This document shows, one piece after another, positions 22,149-35,049 of a stretch of DNA of 64,000 nucleotides. Below the pieces are notes generated by a model. It did not search any database. It saw only the letters and a list, made by a program, of their open reading frames with translations, and had not been told where the DNA came from. Both the position numbers and the translations under genes were made by a program. The first letter of the stretch is position 1. Each line of letters starts with the position of its first letter. Source of the stretch: Bathymodiolus brooksi (taxonomy: Eukaryota > Mollusca > Bivalvia > Mytilida > Modiolidae); the NCBI GenBank assembly GCA_963680875.1, contig OY804578.1, positions 24,581,101 through 24,645,100 of the forward strand, given 5' to 3'.

Positions 22149-23012
22149 CCTTGCAGCTGCACTTCTAGCTGTAGCTGGTAATGGCGTTACAGTTCCATAT
22201 TAGGATTCGTCAGTCTATTTAGAAATGGAAAACAGACAGTCATGAACAATTCTGTTCACGACAACATACTTCGGAAATGGGCTTGGTCGAGTAAGAACTG
22301 GATTGTTTCAAACCTCCCAGGACAAATAATATGGCGTGCCATCAATGGCGTGGTGGACTTATATCCAAGAACGGTATAGCAGCGATTTATCGAGGAATAG
22401 TCACAGTCAGATTGTTCATTATGACCAATGTGGTTTTTGTTGGAAGTGTTACCATGATGGTGTACATAACTGGGTTGATGGCAGTATAGCCCGAGGCAAC
22501 CTTGCTGCTTATGACCCAAAATTCTGGTGCCATCACTCATTTCTGGACTACATTTGGGAGCTGTTTCGAAGACGAATTCAAAATGCTCCAGCAGATTATC
22601 CCTTTGGATATCCATCACATGGACCAAATGATCTTATGCGATTTGATAATTATAGATATAGACCAAATCCACCAATATCAAACCAAGCTGGATATAGTAA
22701 CAGATATGCTCGACTTCGGCAATATGCTCCTGCTCCAAGTTGCGCAAATGATTGCTTGAATAGTCTAGACCTTTATTGTAGCACTAATATAAATCGATGT
22801 ATCTCAGCGGTGCTTCTTTCAGGGGTACAACAGGAACTGGTTTCACGGGCACCGTGGGCAGTTTTGATGGTATTGCTTCCGAAATAACTCTAAGGAACAT
22901 TGCTGAGGACATGCAAAGAAATAGTCCGCAGGGACCACCCAATCTATTTGAAAATTCCTTTATTTACCCAAACACTCGTTCTATGCTAATATCTGATACG
23001 ATTGGATTGTGA
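22149..23012 (+). pseudogene. Tyrosinase-like gene, copper B and C-terminal exon with three in-frame stops
   Basis: The exon enters in the phase left by the CuA exon and reads LAAALLAVAGNGVTVPY, then TAG at 22201 exactly where the conserved PYWD Trp is expected. A TGA follows at 22243 and a TAA at 22327, all in one frame. Beyond them the frame is intact: CGFCWKCYHDGVHNWVDGS gives the first CuB histidines and AAYDPKFWCHHSFLDYIWEL the last. A Cys-rich tail follows (APAPSCANDCLNSLDLYC). After RCIS the sequence changes frame and continues as GFTGTVGSFDGIASEITLRN to a TGA at 23010-23012. Expected secretion and all six copper ligands are visible, but no full-length protein can be made without readthrough. 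Confidence 0.85.
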
Positions 23013-23499
23013 GATTATTTTTGCAAATATTAAAGATATGCGTATGAATAGAAAGTTTAAACGGTCAACAATTCCATGAATATCAGCAAAAAAGTCAACT
23101 ACATTTCACTTCAAGTCATGGAACACGGTATATGACGATGTAAATCCTCATCCTGGCTTGGGACAGATACTAAGCATTGTTAAGTTAATCCTATCAATAT
23201 GATCCAAATTATTTCCCTCTTTATAACTGGACTTCCAATGGCTATACAGATACTAACATACATGTATAAATAAAAACTTGCACAGATTCGCTTCCACTCA
23301 GAAAGACCACATATTTTTACAATAATGTATAACAACATTAATATGGATAGCACTTATCAAAGCGTCTTTAGACAACACATATTCAAAAATGAGATGAGCA
23401 CAATTCGTTTTCATTTGAACACCAACAATTTGACAAAACACTGTATTGCCAAAATGAATATAAATATTGTCTAGCAAACATTTGCATCACAACTGATGC
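23013..23499. other. No gene seen
   Basis: AT-rich 3' flank of the tyrosinase remnant, with possible AATAAA-like signals near 23268 (AAATAAAAAC). Nothing else is recognisable before the satellite begins. Confidence 0.4.
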
Positions 23500-26400
23500 T
23501 CTCACAAGTCGTGATACAGTATTTATCTCTTTATCACAAGTCGTGATACAGTATTTATCTCTTTATCACAAGTCGTGATACAGTATTTATCTCTTTATCA
23601 CAAGTCGTGATACAGTATTTATCTCTTTATCACAAGTCGTGATACAGTATTTATCTCTTTATCACAAGTCGTGATACAGTATTTATCTCTTTATCACAAG
23701 TCGTGATACAGTATTTATCTCTTTATCACAAGTCGTGATACAGTATTTATCTCTTTATCACAAGTCGTGATACAGTATTTATCTCTTTATCACAAGTCGT
23801 GATACAGTATTTATCTCTTTATCACAAGTCGTGATACAGTATTTATCTCTTTATCACAAGTCGTGATACAGTATTTATCTCTTTATCACAAGTCGTGATA
23901 CAGTATTTATCTCTTTATCACAAGTCGTGATACAGTATTTATCTCTTTATCACAAGTCGTGATACAGTATTTATCTCTTTATCACAAGTCGTGATACAGT
24001 ATTTATCTCTTTATCACAAGTCGTGATACAGTATTTATCTCTTTATCACAAGTCGTGATACAGTATTTATCTCTTTATCACAAGTCGTGATACAGCATTT
24101 ATCTCTTTATCACAAGTCGTGATACAGCATTTATCTCTTTATCACAAGTCGTGATACAGCATTTATCTCTTTATCACAAGTCGTGATACAGCATTTATCT
24201 CTTTATCACAAGTCGTGATACAGCATTTATCTCTTTATCACAAGTCGTGATACAGCATTTATCTCTTTATCACAAGTCGTGATACAGCATTTATCTCTTT
24301 ATCACAAGTCGTGATACAGCATTTATCTCTTTATCACAAGTCGTGATACAGCATTTATCTCTTTATCACAAGTCGTGATACAGCATTTATCTCTTTATCA
24401 CAAGTCGTGATACAGCATTTATCTCTTTATCACAAGTCGTGATACAGCATTTATCTCTTTATCACAAGTCGTGATACAGTATTTATCTCTTTATCACAAG
24501 TCGTGATACAGTATTTATCTCTTTATCACAAGTCGTGATACAGTATTTATCTCTTTATCACAAGTCGTGATACAGTATTTATCTCTTTATCACAAGTCGT
24601 GATACAGTATTTATCTCTTTATCACAAGTCGTGATACAGTATTTATCTCTTTATCACAAGTCGTGATACAGTATTTATCTCTTTATCACAAGTCGTGATA
24701 CAGTATTTATCTCTTTATCACAAGTCGTGATACAGTATTTATCTCTTTATCACAAGTCGTGATACAGTATTTATCTCTTTATCACAAGTCGTGATACAGT
24801 ATTTATCTCTTTATCACAAGTCGTGATACAGTATTTATCTCTTTATCACAAGTCGTGATACAGTATTTATCTCTTTATCACAAGTCGTGATACAGTATTT
24901 ATCTCTTTATCACAAGTCGTGATACAGTATTTATCTCTTTATCACAAGTCGTGATACAGTATTTATCTCTTTATCACAAGTCGTGATACAGTATTTATCT
25001 CTTTATCACAAGTCGTGATACAGTATTTATCTCTTTATCACAAGTCGTGATACAGTATTTATCTCTTTATCACAAGTCGTGATACAGTATTTATCTCTTT
25101 ATCACAAGTCGTGATACAGTATTTATCTCTTTATCACAAGTCGTGATACAGTATTTATCTCTTTATCACAAGTCGTGATACAGTATTTATCTCTTTATCA
25201 CAAGTCGTGATACAGTATTTATCTCTTTATCACAAGTCGTGATACAGTATTTATCTCTTTATCACAAGTCGTGATACAGCATTTATCTCTTTATCACAAG
25301 TCGTGATACAGCATTTATCTCTTTATCACAAGTCGTGATACAGCATTTATCTCTTTATCACAAGTCGTGATACAGCATTTATCTCTTTATCACAAGTCGT
25401 GATACAGCATTTATCTCTTTATCACAAGTCGTGATACAGCATTTATCTCTTTATCACAAGTCGTGATACAGCATTTATCTCTTTATCACAAGTCGTGATA
25501 CAGCATTTATCTCTTTATCACAAGTCGTGATACAGCATTTATCTCTTTATCACAAGTCGTGATACAGCATTTATCTCTTTATCACAAGTCGTGATACAGC
25601 ATTTATCTCTTTATCACAAGTCGTGATACAGCATTTATCTCTTTATCACAAGTCGTGATACAGCATTTATCTCTTTATCACAAGTCGTGATACAGCATTT
25701 ATCTCTTTATCACAAGTCGTGATACAGCATTTATCTCTTTATCACAAGTCGTGATACAGCATTTATCTCTTTATCACAAGTCGTGATACAGCATTTATCT
25801 CTTTATCACAAGTCGTGATACAGCATTTATCTCTTTATCACAAGTCGTGATACAGCATTTATCTCTTTATCACAAGTCGTGATACAATATTTATCTCTTT
25901 ATCACAAGTCGTGATACAGTATTTATCTCTTTATCACAAGTCGTGATACAGCATTTATCTCTTTATCACAAGTCGTGATACAGCATTTATCTCTTTATCA
26001 CAAGTCGTGATACAGCATTTATCTCTTTATCACAAGTCGTGATACAGCATTTATCTCTTTATCACAAGTCGTGATACAATATTTATCTCTTTATCACAAG
26101 TCGTGATACAGTATTTATCTCTTTATCACAAGTCGTGATACAGTATTTATCTCTTTATCACAAGTCGTGATACAGTATTTATCTCTTTATCACAAGTCGT
26201 GATACAGTATTTATCTCTTTATCACAAGTCGTGATACAGTATTTATCTCTTTATCACAAGTCGTGATACAGTATTTATCTCTTTATCACAAGTCGTGATA
26301 CAGTATTTATCTCTTTATCACAAGTCGTGATACAGTATTTATCTCTTTATCACAAGTCGTGATACAGTATTTATCTCTTTATCACAAGTCGTGATACAGT

Positions 26401-29400
26401 ATTTATCTCTTTATCACAAGTCGTGATACAGTATTTATCTCTTTATCACAAGTCGTGATACAGTATTTATCTCTTTATCACAAGTCGTGATACAGTATTT
26501 ATCTCTTTATCACAAGTCGTGATACAGTATTTATCTCTTTATCACAAGTCGTGATACAGTATTTATCTCTTTATCACAAGTCGTGATACAGTATTTATCT
26601 CTTTATCACAAGTCGTGATACAGTATTTATCTCTTTATCACAAGTCGTGATACAGTATTTATCTCTTTATCACAAGTCGTGATACAGTATTTATCTCTTT
26701 ATCACAAGTCGTGATACAGTATTTATCTCTTTATCACAAGTCGTGATACAGTATTTATCTCTTTATCACAAGTCGTGATACAGCATTTATCTCTTTATCA
26801 CAAGTCGTGATACAGCATTTATCTCTTTATCACAAGTCGTGATACAGCATTTATCTCTTTATCACAAGTCGTGATACAGCATTTATCTCTTTATCACAAG
26901 TCGTGATACAGCATTTATCTCTTTATCACAAGTCGTGATACAGCATTTATCTCTTTATCACAAGTCGTGATACAGCATTTATCTCTTTATCACAAGTCGT
27001 GATACAGCATTTATCTCTTTATCACAAGTCGTGATACAGCATTTATCTCTTTATCACAAGTCGTGATACAGCATTTATCTCTTTATCACAAGTCGTGATA
27101 CAGCATTTATCTCTTTATCACAAGTCGTGATACAGCATTTATCTCTTTATCACAAGTCGTGATACAGCATTTATCTCTTTATCACAAGTCGTGATACAGC
27201 ATTTATCTCTTTATCACAAGTCGTGATACAGCATTTATCTCTTTATCACAAGTCGTGATACAGCATTTATCTCTTTATCACAAGTCGTGATACAGCATTT
27301 ATCTCTTTATCACAAGTCGTGATACAGCATTTATCTCTTTATCACAAGTCGTGATACAGCATTTATCTCTTTATCACAAGTCGTGATACAGCATTTATCT
27401 CTTTATCACAAGTCGTGATACAGCATTTATCTCTTTATCACAAGTCGTGATACAGTATTTATCTCTTTATCACAAGTCGTGATACAGTATTTATCTCTTT
27501 ATCACAAGTCGTGATACAGTATTTATCTCTTTATCACAAGTCGTGATACAGTATTTATCTCTTTATCACAAGTCGTGATACAGTATTTATCTCTTTATCA
27601 CAAGTCGTGATACAGTATTTATCTCTTTATCACAAGTCGTGATACAGTATTTATCTCTTTATCACAAGTCGTGATACAGTATTTATCTCTTTATCACAAG
27701 TCGTGATACAGTATTTATCTCTTTATCACAAGTCGTGATACAGTATTTATCTCTTTATCACAAGTCGTGATACAGTATTTATCTCTTTATCACAAGTCGT
27801 GATACAGTATTTATCTCTTTATCACAAGTCGTGATACAGTATTTATCTCTTTATCACAAGTCGTGATACAGCATTTATCTCTTTATCACAAGTCGTGATA
27901 CAGCATTTATCTCTTTATCAGAAGTCGTGATACAGCATTTATCTCTTTATCACAAGTCGTGATACAGCATTTATCTCTTTATCACAAGTCGTGATACAGC
28001 ATTTATCTCTTTATCACAAGTCGTGATACAGCATTTATCTCTTTATCACAAGTCGTGATACAGCATTTATCTCTTTATCACAAGTCGTGATACAGCATTT
28101 ATCTCTTTATCACAAGTCGTGATACAGCATTTATCTCTTTATCACAAGTCGTGATACAGCATTTATCTCTTTATCACAAGTCGTGATACAGCATTTATCT
28201 CTTTATCACAAGTCGTGATACAGCATTTATCTCTTTATCACAAGTCGTGATACAGCATTTATCTCTTTATCACAAGTCGTGATACAGCATTTATCTCTTT
28301 ATCACAAGTCGTGATACAGCATTTATCTCTTTATCACAAGTCGTGATACAGCATTTATCTCTTTATCACAAGTCGTGATACAGCATTTATCTCTTTATCA
28401 CAAGTCGTGATACAGCATTTATCTCTTTATCACAAGTCGTGATACAGCATTTATCTCTTTATCACAAGTCGTGATACAGCATTTATCTCTTTATCACAAG
28501 TCGTGATACAGCATTTATCTCTTTATCACAAGTCGTGATACAGCATTTATCTCTTTATCACAAGTCGTGATACAGCATTTATCTCTTTATCACAAGTCGT
28601 GATACAGCATTTATCTCTTTATCACAAGTCGTGATACAGCATTTATCTCTTTATCACAAGTCGTGATACAGCATTTATCTCTTTATCACAAGTCGTGATA
28701 CAGTATTTATCTCTTTATCACAAGTCGTGATACAGTATTTATCTCTTTATCACAAGTCGTGATACAGTATTTATCTCTTTATCACAAGTCGTGATACAGT
28801 ATTTATCTCTTTATCACAAGTCGTGATACAGTATTTATCTCTTTATCACAAGTCGTGATACAGTATTTATCTCTTTATCACAAGTCGTGATACAGTATTT
28901 ATCTCTTTATCACAAGTCGTGATACAGTATTTATCTCTTTATCACAAGTCGTGATACAGTATTTATCTCTTTATCACAAGTCGTGATACAGTATTTATCT
29001 CTTTATCACAAGTCGTGATACAGCATTTATCTCTTTATCACAAGTCGTGATACAGCATTTATCTCTTTATCACAAGTCGTGATACAGCATTTATCTCTTT
29101 ATCACAAGTCGTGATACAGCATTTATCTCTTTATCACAAGTCGTGATACAGCATTTATCTCTTTATCACAAGTCGTGATACAGCATTTATCTCTTTATCA
29201 CAAGTCGTGATACAGCATTTATCTCTTTATCACAAGTCGTGATACAGCATTTATCTCTTTATCACAAGTCGTGATACAGCATTTATCTCTTTATCACAAG
29301 TCGTGATACAGCATTTATCTCTTTATCACAAGTCGTGATACAGCATTTATCTCTTTATCACAAGTCGTGATACAGCATTTATCTCTTTATCACAAGTCGT

Positions 29401-29640
29401 GATACAGCATTTATCTCTTTATCACAAGTCGTGATACAGCATTTATCTCTTTATCACAAGTCGTGATACAGCATTTATCTCTTTATCACAAGTCGTGATA
29501 CAGCATTTATCTCTTTATCACAAGTCGTGATACAGCATTTATCTCTTTATCACAAGTCGTGATACAGTATTTATCTCTTTATCACAAGTCGTGATACAGT
29601 ATTTATCTCTTTATCACAAGTCGTGATACAGTATTTATCT
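23500..29640. repeat. 32-bp satellite with variant blocks (about 190 units)
   Basis: The unit is 32 bp: ATTTATCTCTTTATCACAAG followed by TCGTGATACAGT. It contains TATCACAAGTCGTGATA, a 17-bp near-perfect palindrome (one mismatched pair). Units are almost identical apart from one position, CAGT versus CAGC, which changes in long blocks: C units at about 24096-24450, 25280-25860, 25952-26048, 26784-27424, 27872-28680 and 29024-29536, T units elsewhere. Rare variants are CAAT at 25888 and 26080, and TATCAGAAG near 27918. There are no spacers between units. The array ends at 29640 in unrelated sequence. Confidence 0.98.
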
Positions 29641-30464
29641 CAAAAAACTGTGGTAATAATGATTTATATTAAACATGAAACCATGTAATATCACATCTAG
29701 CTCGTTGATTATTGCACGGCTCTGAGAGTAATAAAACTACAGCCCAAATTTGAAGTGTGCAATATCTCGTATCTGCGAGTATTACTTCATAGTTCTTTGC
29801 TGTTGCTTACATTCTGGTAAATAAACCATAAAAAGATCAAAGGAAAAGAATGCATTCATGTTACAATGATGTTTATTCGTTACAGCATATGTAATCACAG
29901 CCTGATTAACAGAAAAACTATTTAAATAAACATGAAAAGTTATCTTTAATGAGTTTATGTGGTAGGTAATTCGTAAGTCACAATTGTCAACGGAATTAAA
30001 CTAAGAGTCAAGCGAACGAAGTCCAGTACTTCAACAGGAGTTTGTATCTTCCAAAAATAGCTGATCAATAGTTATTGCAGACCTTATTACAAAACAATTT
30101 GGAATTGTTTCTTTTTAGTTAAGGGGATTGTTAGGGGGAACAGAAACTTTTGTGACATAACATTTGCTCAGTGCTGATATAAAAGGGGAAATTTAAAGGT
30201 TATTTGTTTAATTAAGTTGACCAGTACATATTAGTAACATGTCAAAGAGGTGATATGAAGTTTAGAGGTTGAGTAGAGAAATCATTTTATTCAGAAATAC
30301 AATGTAGGTGTTTTGAATTTATAATCTCTCCTTTTGATAATATGGGCAATATTTAGGTCAACCTTGGTAGCTGCATTATTAGCTGAACAAACAAAAAACA
30401 TTTGGTCAATTCTGTTCATTTTTGATTAATTCTATAGATGTTTTGTTTTATTTTGTAATGAAAC
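29641..30464. other. No gene seen
   Basis: AT-rich sequence between the satellite and the first element of the following repeat cluster. No supported ORF, exon or repeat. Confidence 0.4.
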
Positions 30465-30838
30465 AAGTGTGGACACAGAAATGTGCTGTCCAAAAGGCAA
30501 GTGTGGATGTCAATATTTCATATTATTAAACAACATTATTATTAACTTTAAAAAAAATAAAAAAATCATGGACACAGGGGTTCTAGATTTTTTTTTAATA
30601 AAAAACTAATCCTGGATTATTATTTTTGCTTAAAGTCCGTCTTGTGTTTTTATTTCAAATTTTCATCATAGCCCCCTCCCCCTCCCAAGGGATATAAAAG
30701 TGTATCATTAATAATAAATTAATAAATAATAAATTCAGATTTTCTATTCAAAATAAATCTCATTTACAAAACCACTGATATTGGTTAAATTTTTAATGCT
30801 GATTTAAGCTTTAGTCGCAACAAATTTTAATTTTTCTG
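30465..30838 (+). repeat. Repeat element family A, 5' part only
   Basis: Starts ACAAGTGTGGACACAGAAAT, then GTGCTGTCCAAAAGGCAAGT and GTGGATGTCAATATT, and continues through a CATCATAGCCCCCTCCCCCT segment to GCTTTAGTCGCAACAAAT. Four further copies lie at 31328, 32011, 32938 (plus) and 43078 (minus). This copy lacks the 3' half. The family has no recognised coding potential or clear terminal inverted repeat. Confidence 0.8.
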
Positions 30839-30839
30839 T

Positions 30840-31325
30840 AACCAGTTGTATTACATGTTTTTGTACTACATTAAAACGATACATATCTATTTGAAGATGG
30901 AGAAAGAATAACAATACATAAACATATAAAATACAATAGTAGCTGGAATCAAAGATTTTAGTACCACAAAAAACAGACAACTAAATATAGCTGATGAAAA
31001 TTGAAATACATAATCAATAGACCAGAAATTATCAATAAAGCAAAACGAGGTTCTTCTCCCACGGGCATAGGTAGCCTTTGCCGATTTAAGCCTTTCTCTT
31101 TAGGTTCTTTGGTTTACTTCCACCCACAGATTTTTTAAATAATATTGTTTTTCTATATTTTGACTTTGACTATAACCGATGAAGGTTATCACCGAACCGC
31201 ATCGAGCCCACGAAATTAGATATCACGTTTCAATTATTACCTATAAAAGTTTCGTTAATTTCACAAAATATATATTAGGTCGTCGTTCAGTCAACAAGGA
31301 AGTGTAAGTAATAGTTATTTATCTT
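30840..31325 (+). repeat. Duplicated segment, also at 44140-44645
   Basis: Reads from ATTACATGTTTTTGTACTAC through CTATTTGAAGATGGAGAAAG, TCTCCCACGGGCATAGGTAG and GAAGGTTATCACCGAACCGC to TCGTCGTTCAGTCAACAAGG. The same order recurs at 44140-44645 in the same orientation. The end (GTTCAGTCAACAAGGAAGTG) also appears inverted at about 49655-49680. It may be a non-autonomous element whose 3' boundary is at AACAAGGAAGTGTAAGTAA. Confidence 0.75.
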
Positions 31326-31327
31326 TG

Positions 31328-33960
31328 TACAAGTGTGGACACAGAAATGTGCTGTCCAAAAGGCAAGTGTGGATGTCAATATTCCATATTATTAACTTTG
31401 AAAAAAAATCATGGGCACAGGGGTCCTGGATTTTTTTTAATAAAAAACTAATCCTGGATTATTATTTTTGCTTAAAGTCCGGTCCTGTGTTTTTATTTCA
31501 AATTTTCATCATAGCCCCCTCCCTCTCCCAAGGGATATACAATTGTATCATTAATAATAAATTAATAAATAATAAATTCAGATTTTCTATTTAAAATAAA
31601 TCTAATTTACAAAACCACTGATATTTGTTATATGTTTAATGCTGATTTAAGCTTTAGTCGCAACAAAATTAAATTTTTCTCTTTAAACTGTCGAAACATA
31701 ACATTTATTTAACTGTAAAATTCACAAATAAAATTCATCAACCCCCTTTTTTCCCTTTTTTCTTGTTTAAATCAAAGATCAACAATATTCCAGAGAAATC
31801 GGAGATATTTCGTCATGAAACTTCACACATGGTTTTGTCTATCATCTTTCGTGAAGACAAATATAAAATTTTATTGCATTTATCAATATTTTATGAGTAT
31901 CAACAGTTTTTTCAACACTGTATCTGTTTCTCGAAACACCTTCGCGATTACAGTGACCCGTGACCCTGATTAGCACGTTCCAGCAGTTTTTTTTTCTAAT
32001 AATGTTGTTTAACAAGTGTGGACACAGAAATATGGTGTCCAAAAGGCAAGTGTGGATGTCAATATTTCATATTATTAACTTTAAAAAAAGTAATTAATTG
32101 GACACAGGGGTCCTGTAATTTTTTTTAATAAAAAACTAATTCTGTATTATTATTTTTGCTTAAAATCCGGTCCTGTGTTTTTATTTCAAATTTTCATCAT
32201 AGCCCCCCTCGCTCTCCCAAGGGATATAAAATTGTATCATTAATAATAAATTAATAAATAATCAATTCAGATTTTCTATTTAAAATAAATCTCATTTACA
32301 AAACCACTGATATTTGTTAAATTTTTAATGCTGATTTAAGCTTTAGTCGCAACAAATTAAAATTTTTCTCTTTAAACTGTCGAAACATAACATTTATTTA
32401 ACTGTAAAATTCACAAATAAAATTCATCTACCCCTTTTTTCCCTTTTTTCTTGTTTAAATCAAAGATCAACAATATTCCAGAATCAAACAAATGAATAAA
32501 TATAGCATAGATTTCTTTTACATTCATCTTTTTACCATGCGGAGTCAGTGTGTTTTAAATCGGTCATCCAATCAGGACGCTTATTTTTCTTGTCCAAAAT
32601 AAAAATACATCGCTAAAATTACCTGTGGGTAATTTTAGCGATGTATTTTTATCTTGGACAAGAAAAATGAGCGTCCTGATTGGATGACCGATTTAAAACA
32701 CTTCAACTCGTAAATTTACATAGAAATCGGAGATATTTCGTCATAAAACTTCACACATGGTTTTGTCTATCATCTTTCGTGAAGACAAACATAAAATTGT
32801 ATTGCATTTATCAATATTTTATGAGTATCAACAGTTTTTTCAACACCGTATATGTTTCTCGAAGCAGCCTCCCGATTACAGTGACCCGTGACCCAGATTA
32901 GCACGTTCCAGCAGTTTTTTCCAAATAATGTTGTTTAACAAGTGTGGACACAGAAATATGGTGTCAAAAAGGCAAGTGTGGATGTCAATATTTCATATTA
33001 TTAACTTTAAAAAAAATAATTAAATGGACACAGGGGTCCTGGATTTTTTTTTTAATAAAAAACTAATTCTGTATTATTATTTTTGCTTAAAATCCGGTCC
33101 TGTGTTTTTATTTCAAATTTTCATCATAGCCCCCCTCCCTCTCCCAAGGGATATAAAATTGTATCATTAATAATAAATTAATAAATAATCAATTCAGATT
33201 TTCTATTTAAAATAAATCTCATTTACAAAATCACTGATATTTGTTAAATTTTTAGCGCTCATTTAAGCTTTAGTCGCAACAAATATTTATTTTTCTCTTT
33301 AAATTGTCGAAACATAACATTTATTTAGCTGTAAAATTCACCCTCCCCCCTTTTCCCCTTTTTTCTTGTTTAAATCAATGATCAACAATATTCCAGAATC
33401 AAACAAATGAATAAATATAACATACATTTCTTTTACATGCATCTTTTTACCATGCGGAGTCAGTGTGTTTTAAATCGGTCATCCAATCAGGACGCTCATT
33501 TTTCTTGTCCAAGATAAAAATACATCGCTAAAATTACCTGTGTGTGTTTCCCCACTTCAACTCGTAAATTTACATAGAAATCGGAGATATTTCGTCATAA
33601 TACTTCATACATGGTTTTGTCTATCATATTTCTTGAAGACAAACATAAAATTTTATTGCATTTATCAATATATTATGAGTATCAACAGTTTTTTTAACAC
33701 CATATCTGTTTCTCGATACAGCCGCAACTTCAACTCGTAAATGTACATAGAAATTGGAGATATTTCGTCATAAAACTTCACACATGGTTTTGTCTATCAT
33801 ATTTCTTGAAGACAAACATAAAATTGTATTGCATTTATCAATATTTCATGAGTATCAACAGTTTTTTCAACACTGTATCTGTTTCTCGATACAGCCGCCC
33901 GATTACAGTGATCCGTGACCCACATTAGCACGTTCTACCATTTTTTTTCCTAATACTGTG
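31328..33960 (+). repeat. Three head-to-tail copies of family A
   Basis: Copies run about 31328-32008, 32011-32936 and 32938-33960. Each begins AAGTGTGGACACAGAAAT. The first two end with AGCACGTTCCAGCAGTTTTT and an AATAATGTTGTTTAA-like tail; the third is diverged there. The shared 3' module holds CGGAGATATTTCGTCATAAA, ACACATGGTTTTGTCTATCA and GAGTATCAACAGTTTTTT. In the last copy this module is itself duplicated (33573-33725 and 33745-33955). An inverted copy is at 42245-43078. Short ORFs inside, such as one with CCPKGKCGC, are not supported as genes. Confidence 0.82.
32551..32700. repeat. 150-bp near-perfect palindrome inside a family A copy
   Basis: Arms of roughly 70 bp run from TGTTTTAAATCGGTCATCCA to the mirror TGGATGACCGATTTAAAACA, with the centre near 32626 at ACCTGTGGGTAAT. 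The neighbouring copy at 33471-33540 has only one arm (AAATCGGTCATCCAATCAGG), followed by CTGTGTGTGTTTCCCC. So the palindrome probably arose by inverted duplication of that arm in this copy. It could extrude as a cruciform. Confidence 0.9.
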
Positions 33961-34639
33961 TACTTTGCAAATCCACTATTGTCCATAAATTTATTTATGA
34001 AATTGTTCAAGAAATGTTTTCGTCAGCACTCTCCCATTTGCACCGCCGACCCCTTCGGAGCACATGAGTTCACCACCGGTTTTTAGTGGGCTTGGCGTTG
34101 CTCTATCTGTAGTTTTCTATGTAATGTTTTGTATATCGTTGTTTGTCTTCTTGTCCTTTTTCCTTTGACCATTGTGTTGTTTGTCCTTCTTCTATTTACG
34201 GATTCTGATTACCATTTTGATATCTCCAAACTAAGAGGATACGGCGTCAAAGATGACATAATGACAGGTTGCCAAATTGATTTTAGAAGGACGATGGTAT
34301 TGTGGTCCCTTTTGTAATAAATGTTTAGCCTCTATGTTGTGGTATACCAGGGAATGACAGGATAAATAACTCTGTTTAAAAGATTTGTCTAGATTCTGTA
34401 TGCCATACTCAAAACATACTAGTTACTGTTTCATATTCAATCAATTCATTCATTCATTTCACATGACTGCATAATCATAATATATAGTGAAACACATCCC
34501 AACTTCAATTGGGTCACCCTGACCTACCTACATTGTACGCTTGAGTGACTTTGGTTAAATTAAGTGCTTAGGTCCATGTCTCAGACTTCGTATATACGTG
34601 AGGGGCATCCGTGTCTTACAGACACATAATCTGGTTGCT
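33961..34639. other. Dispersed-repeat fragment and unassigned sequence
   Basis: 34030-34240 belongs to the dispersed mussel-type family (GACCCCTTCGGAGCACATGA, TTTTGTATATCGTTGTTTGT, GTCCTTCTTCTATTTACGG). The rest, including the GTCACCCTGACCTACC region near 34512, is not recognised. Confidence 0.6.
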
Positions 34640-34975
34640 TTTAGTTTTCTCTTATAAATAAATAAATAAATTATCTTTATTTCAAGAGCATAACCCCATT
34701 AGCAAGAGCTAATCTCCCTGAGGCCAGAGGGTCCTCAAAATAGCATCAATATGTACACAAAATTTAAAGAGCAAATATACAAGGATTTGGAGAAAACTAA
34801 ACAGATATTTCAGAGAAAACTAAACAAACTGATTTCTACATATAAAGCACAACAACTTTATAGTGATAGAAAATGTTCTTAACATTTACTTTTAAATGAA
34901 GAAAGTGTTTTACAGCTTTTCACTTCCATAGGTAAATCATTCCATATTTGCGAACCAGAATACAAAAATTTAATC
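34640..34975 (-). mobile_element. LINE 3' end (RT C terminus plus 3' UTR)
   Basis: On the minus strand, 34975-34885 encodes SGSQIWNDLPMEVKSCKTL and then SSFKSKC followed by a stop, the usual final segment of Jockey/CR1-like reverse transcriptase ORFs. The 3' UTR continues to CTCTTGAAATAAAGATAATT and ends in a TTTATTTATTTATT tail near 34650. The copy is 5'-truncated, as expected from target-primed reverse transcription. Clade is not assigned. Confidence 0.7.
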
Positions 34976-35049
34976 TAATTTAATCTAATAAAATTTAATC
35001 TAATGTCATAGATAACACTACTATGTCTATCTTGTTTTGATTTCAGATA

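Noticed and set aside
23500..29640. CRISPR-like array (regular repeats with a palindromic core)
   Set aside because: There are no unique spacers; the 32-bp unit is contiguous and the whole context is eukaryotic. It is a satellite.
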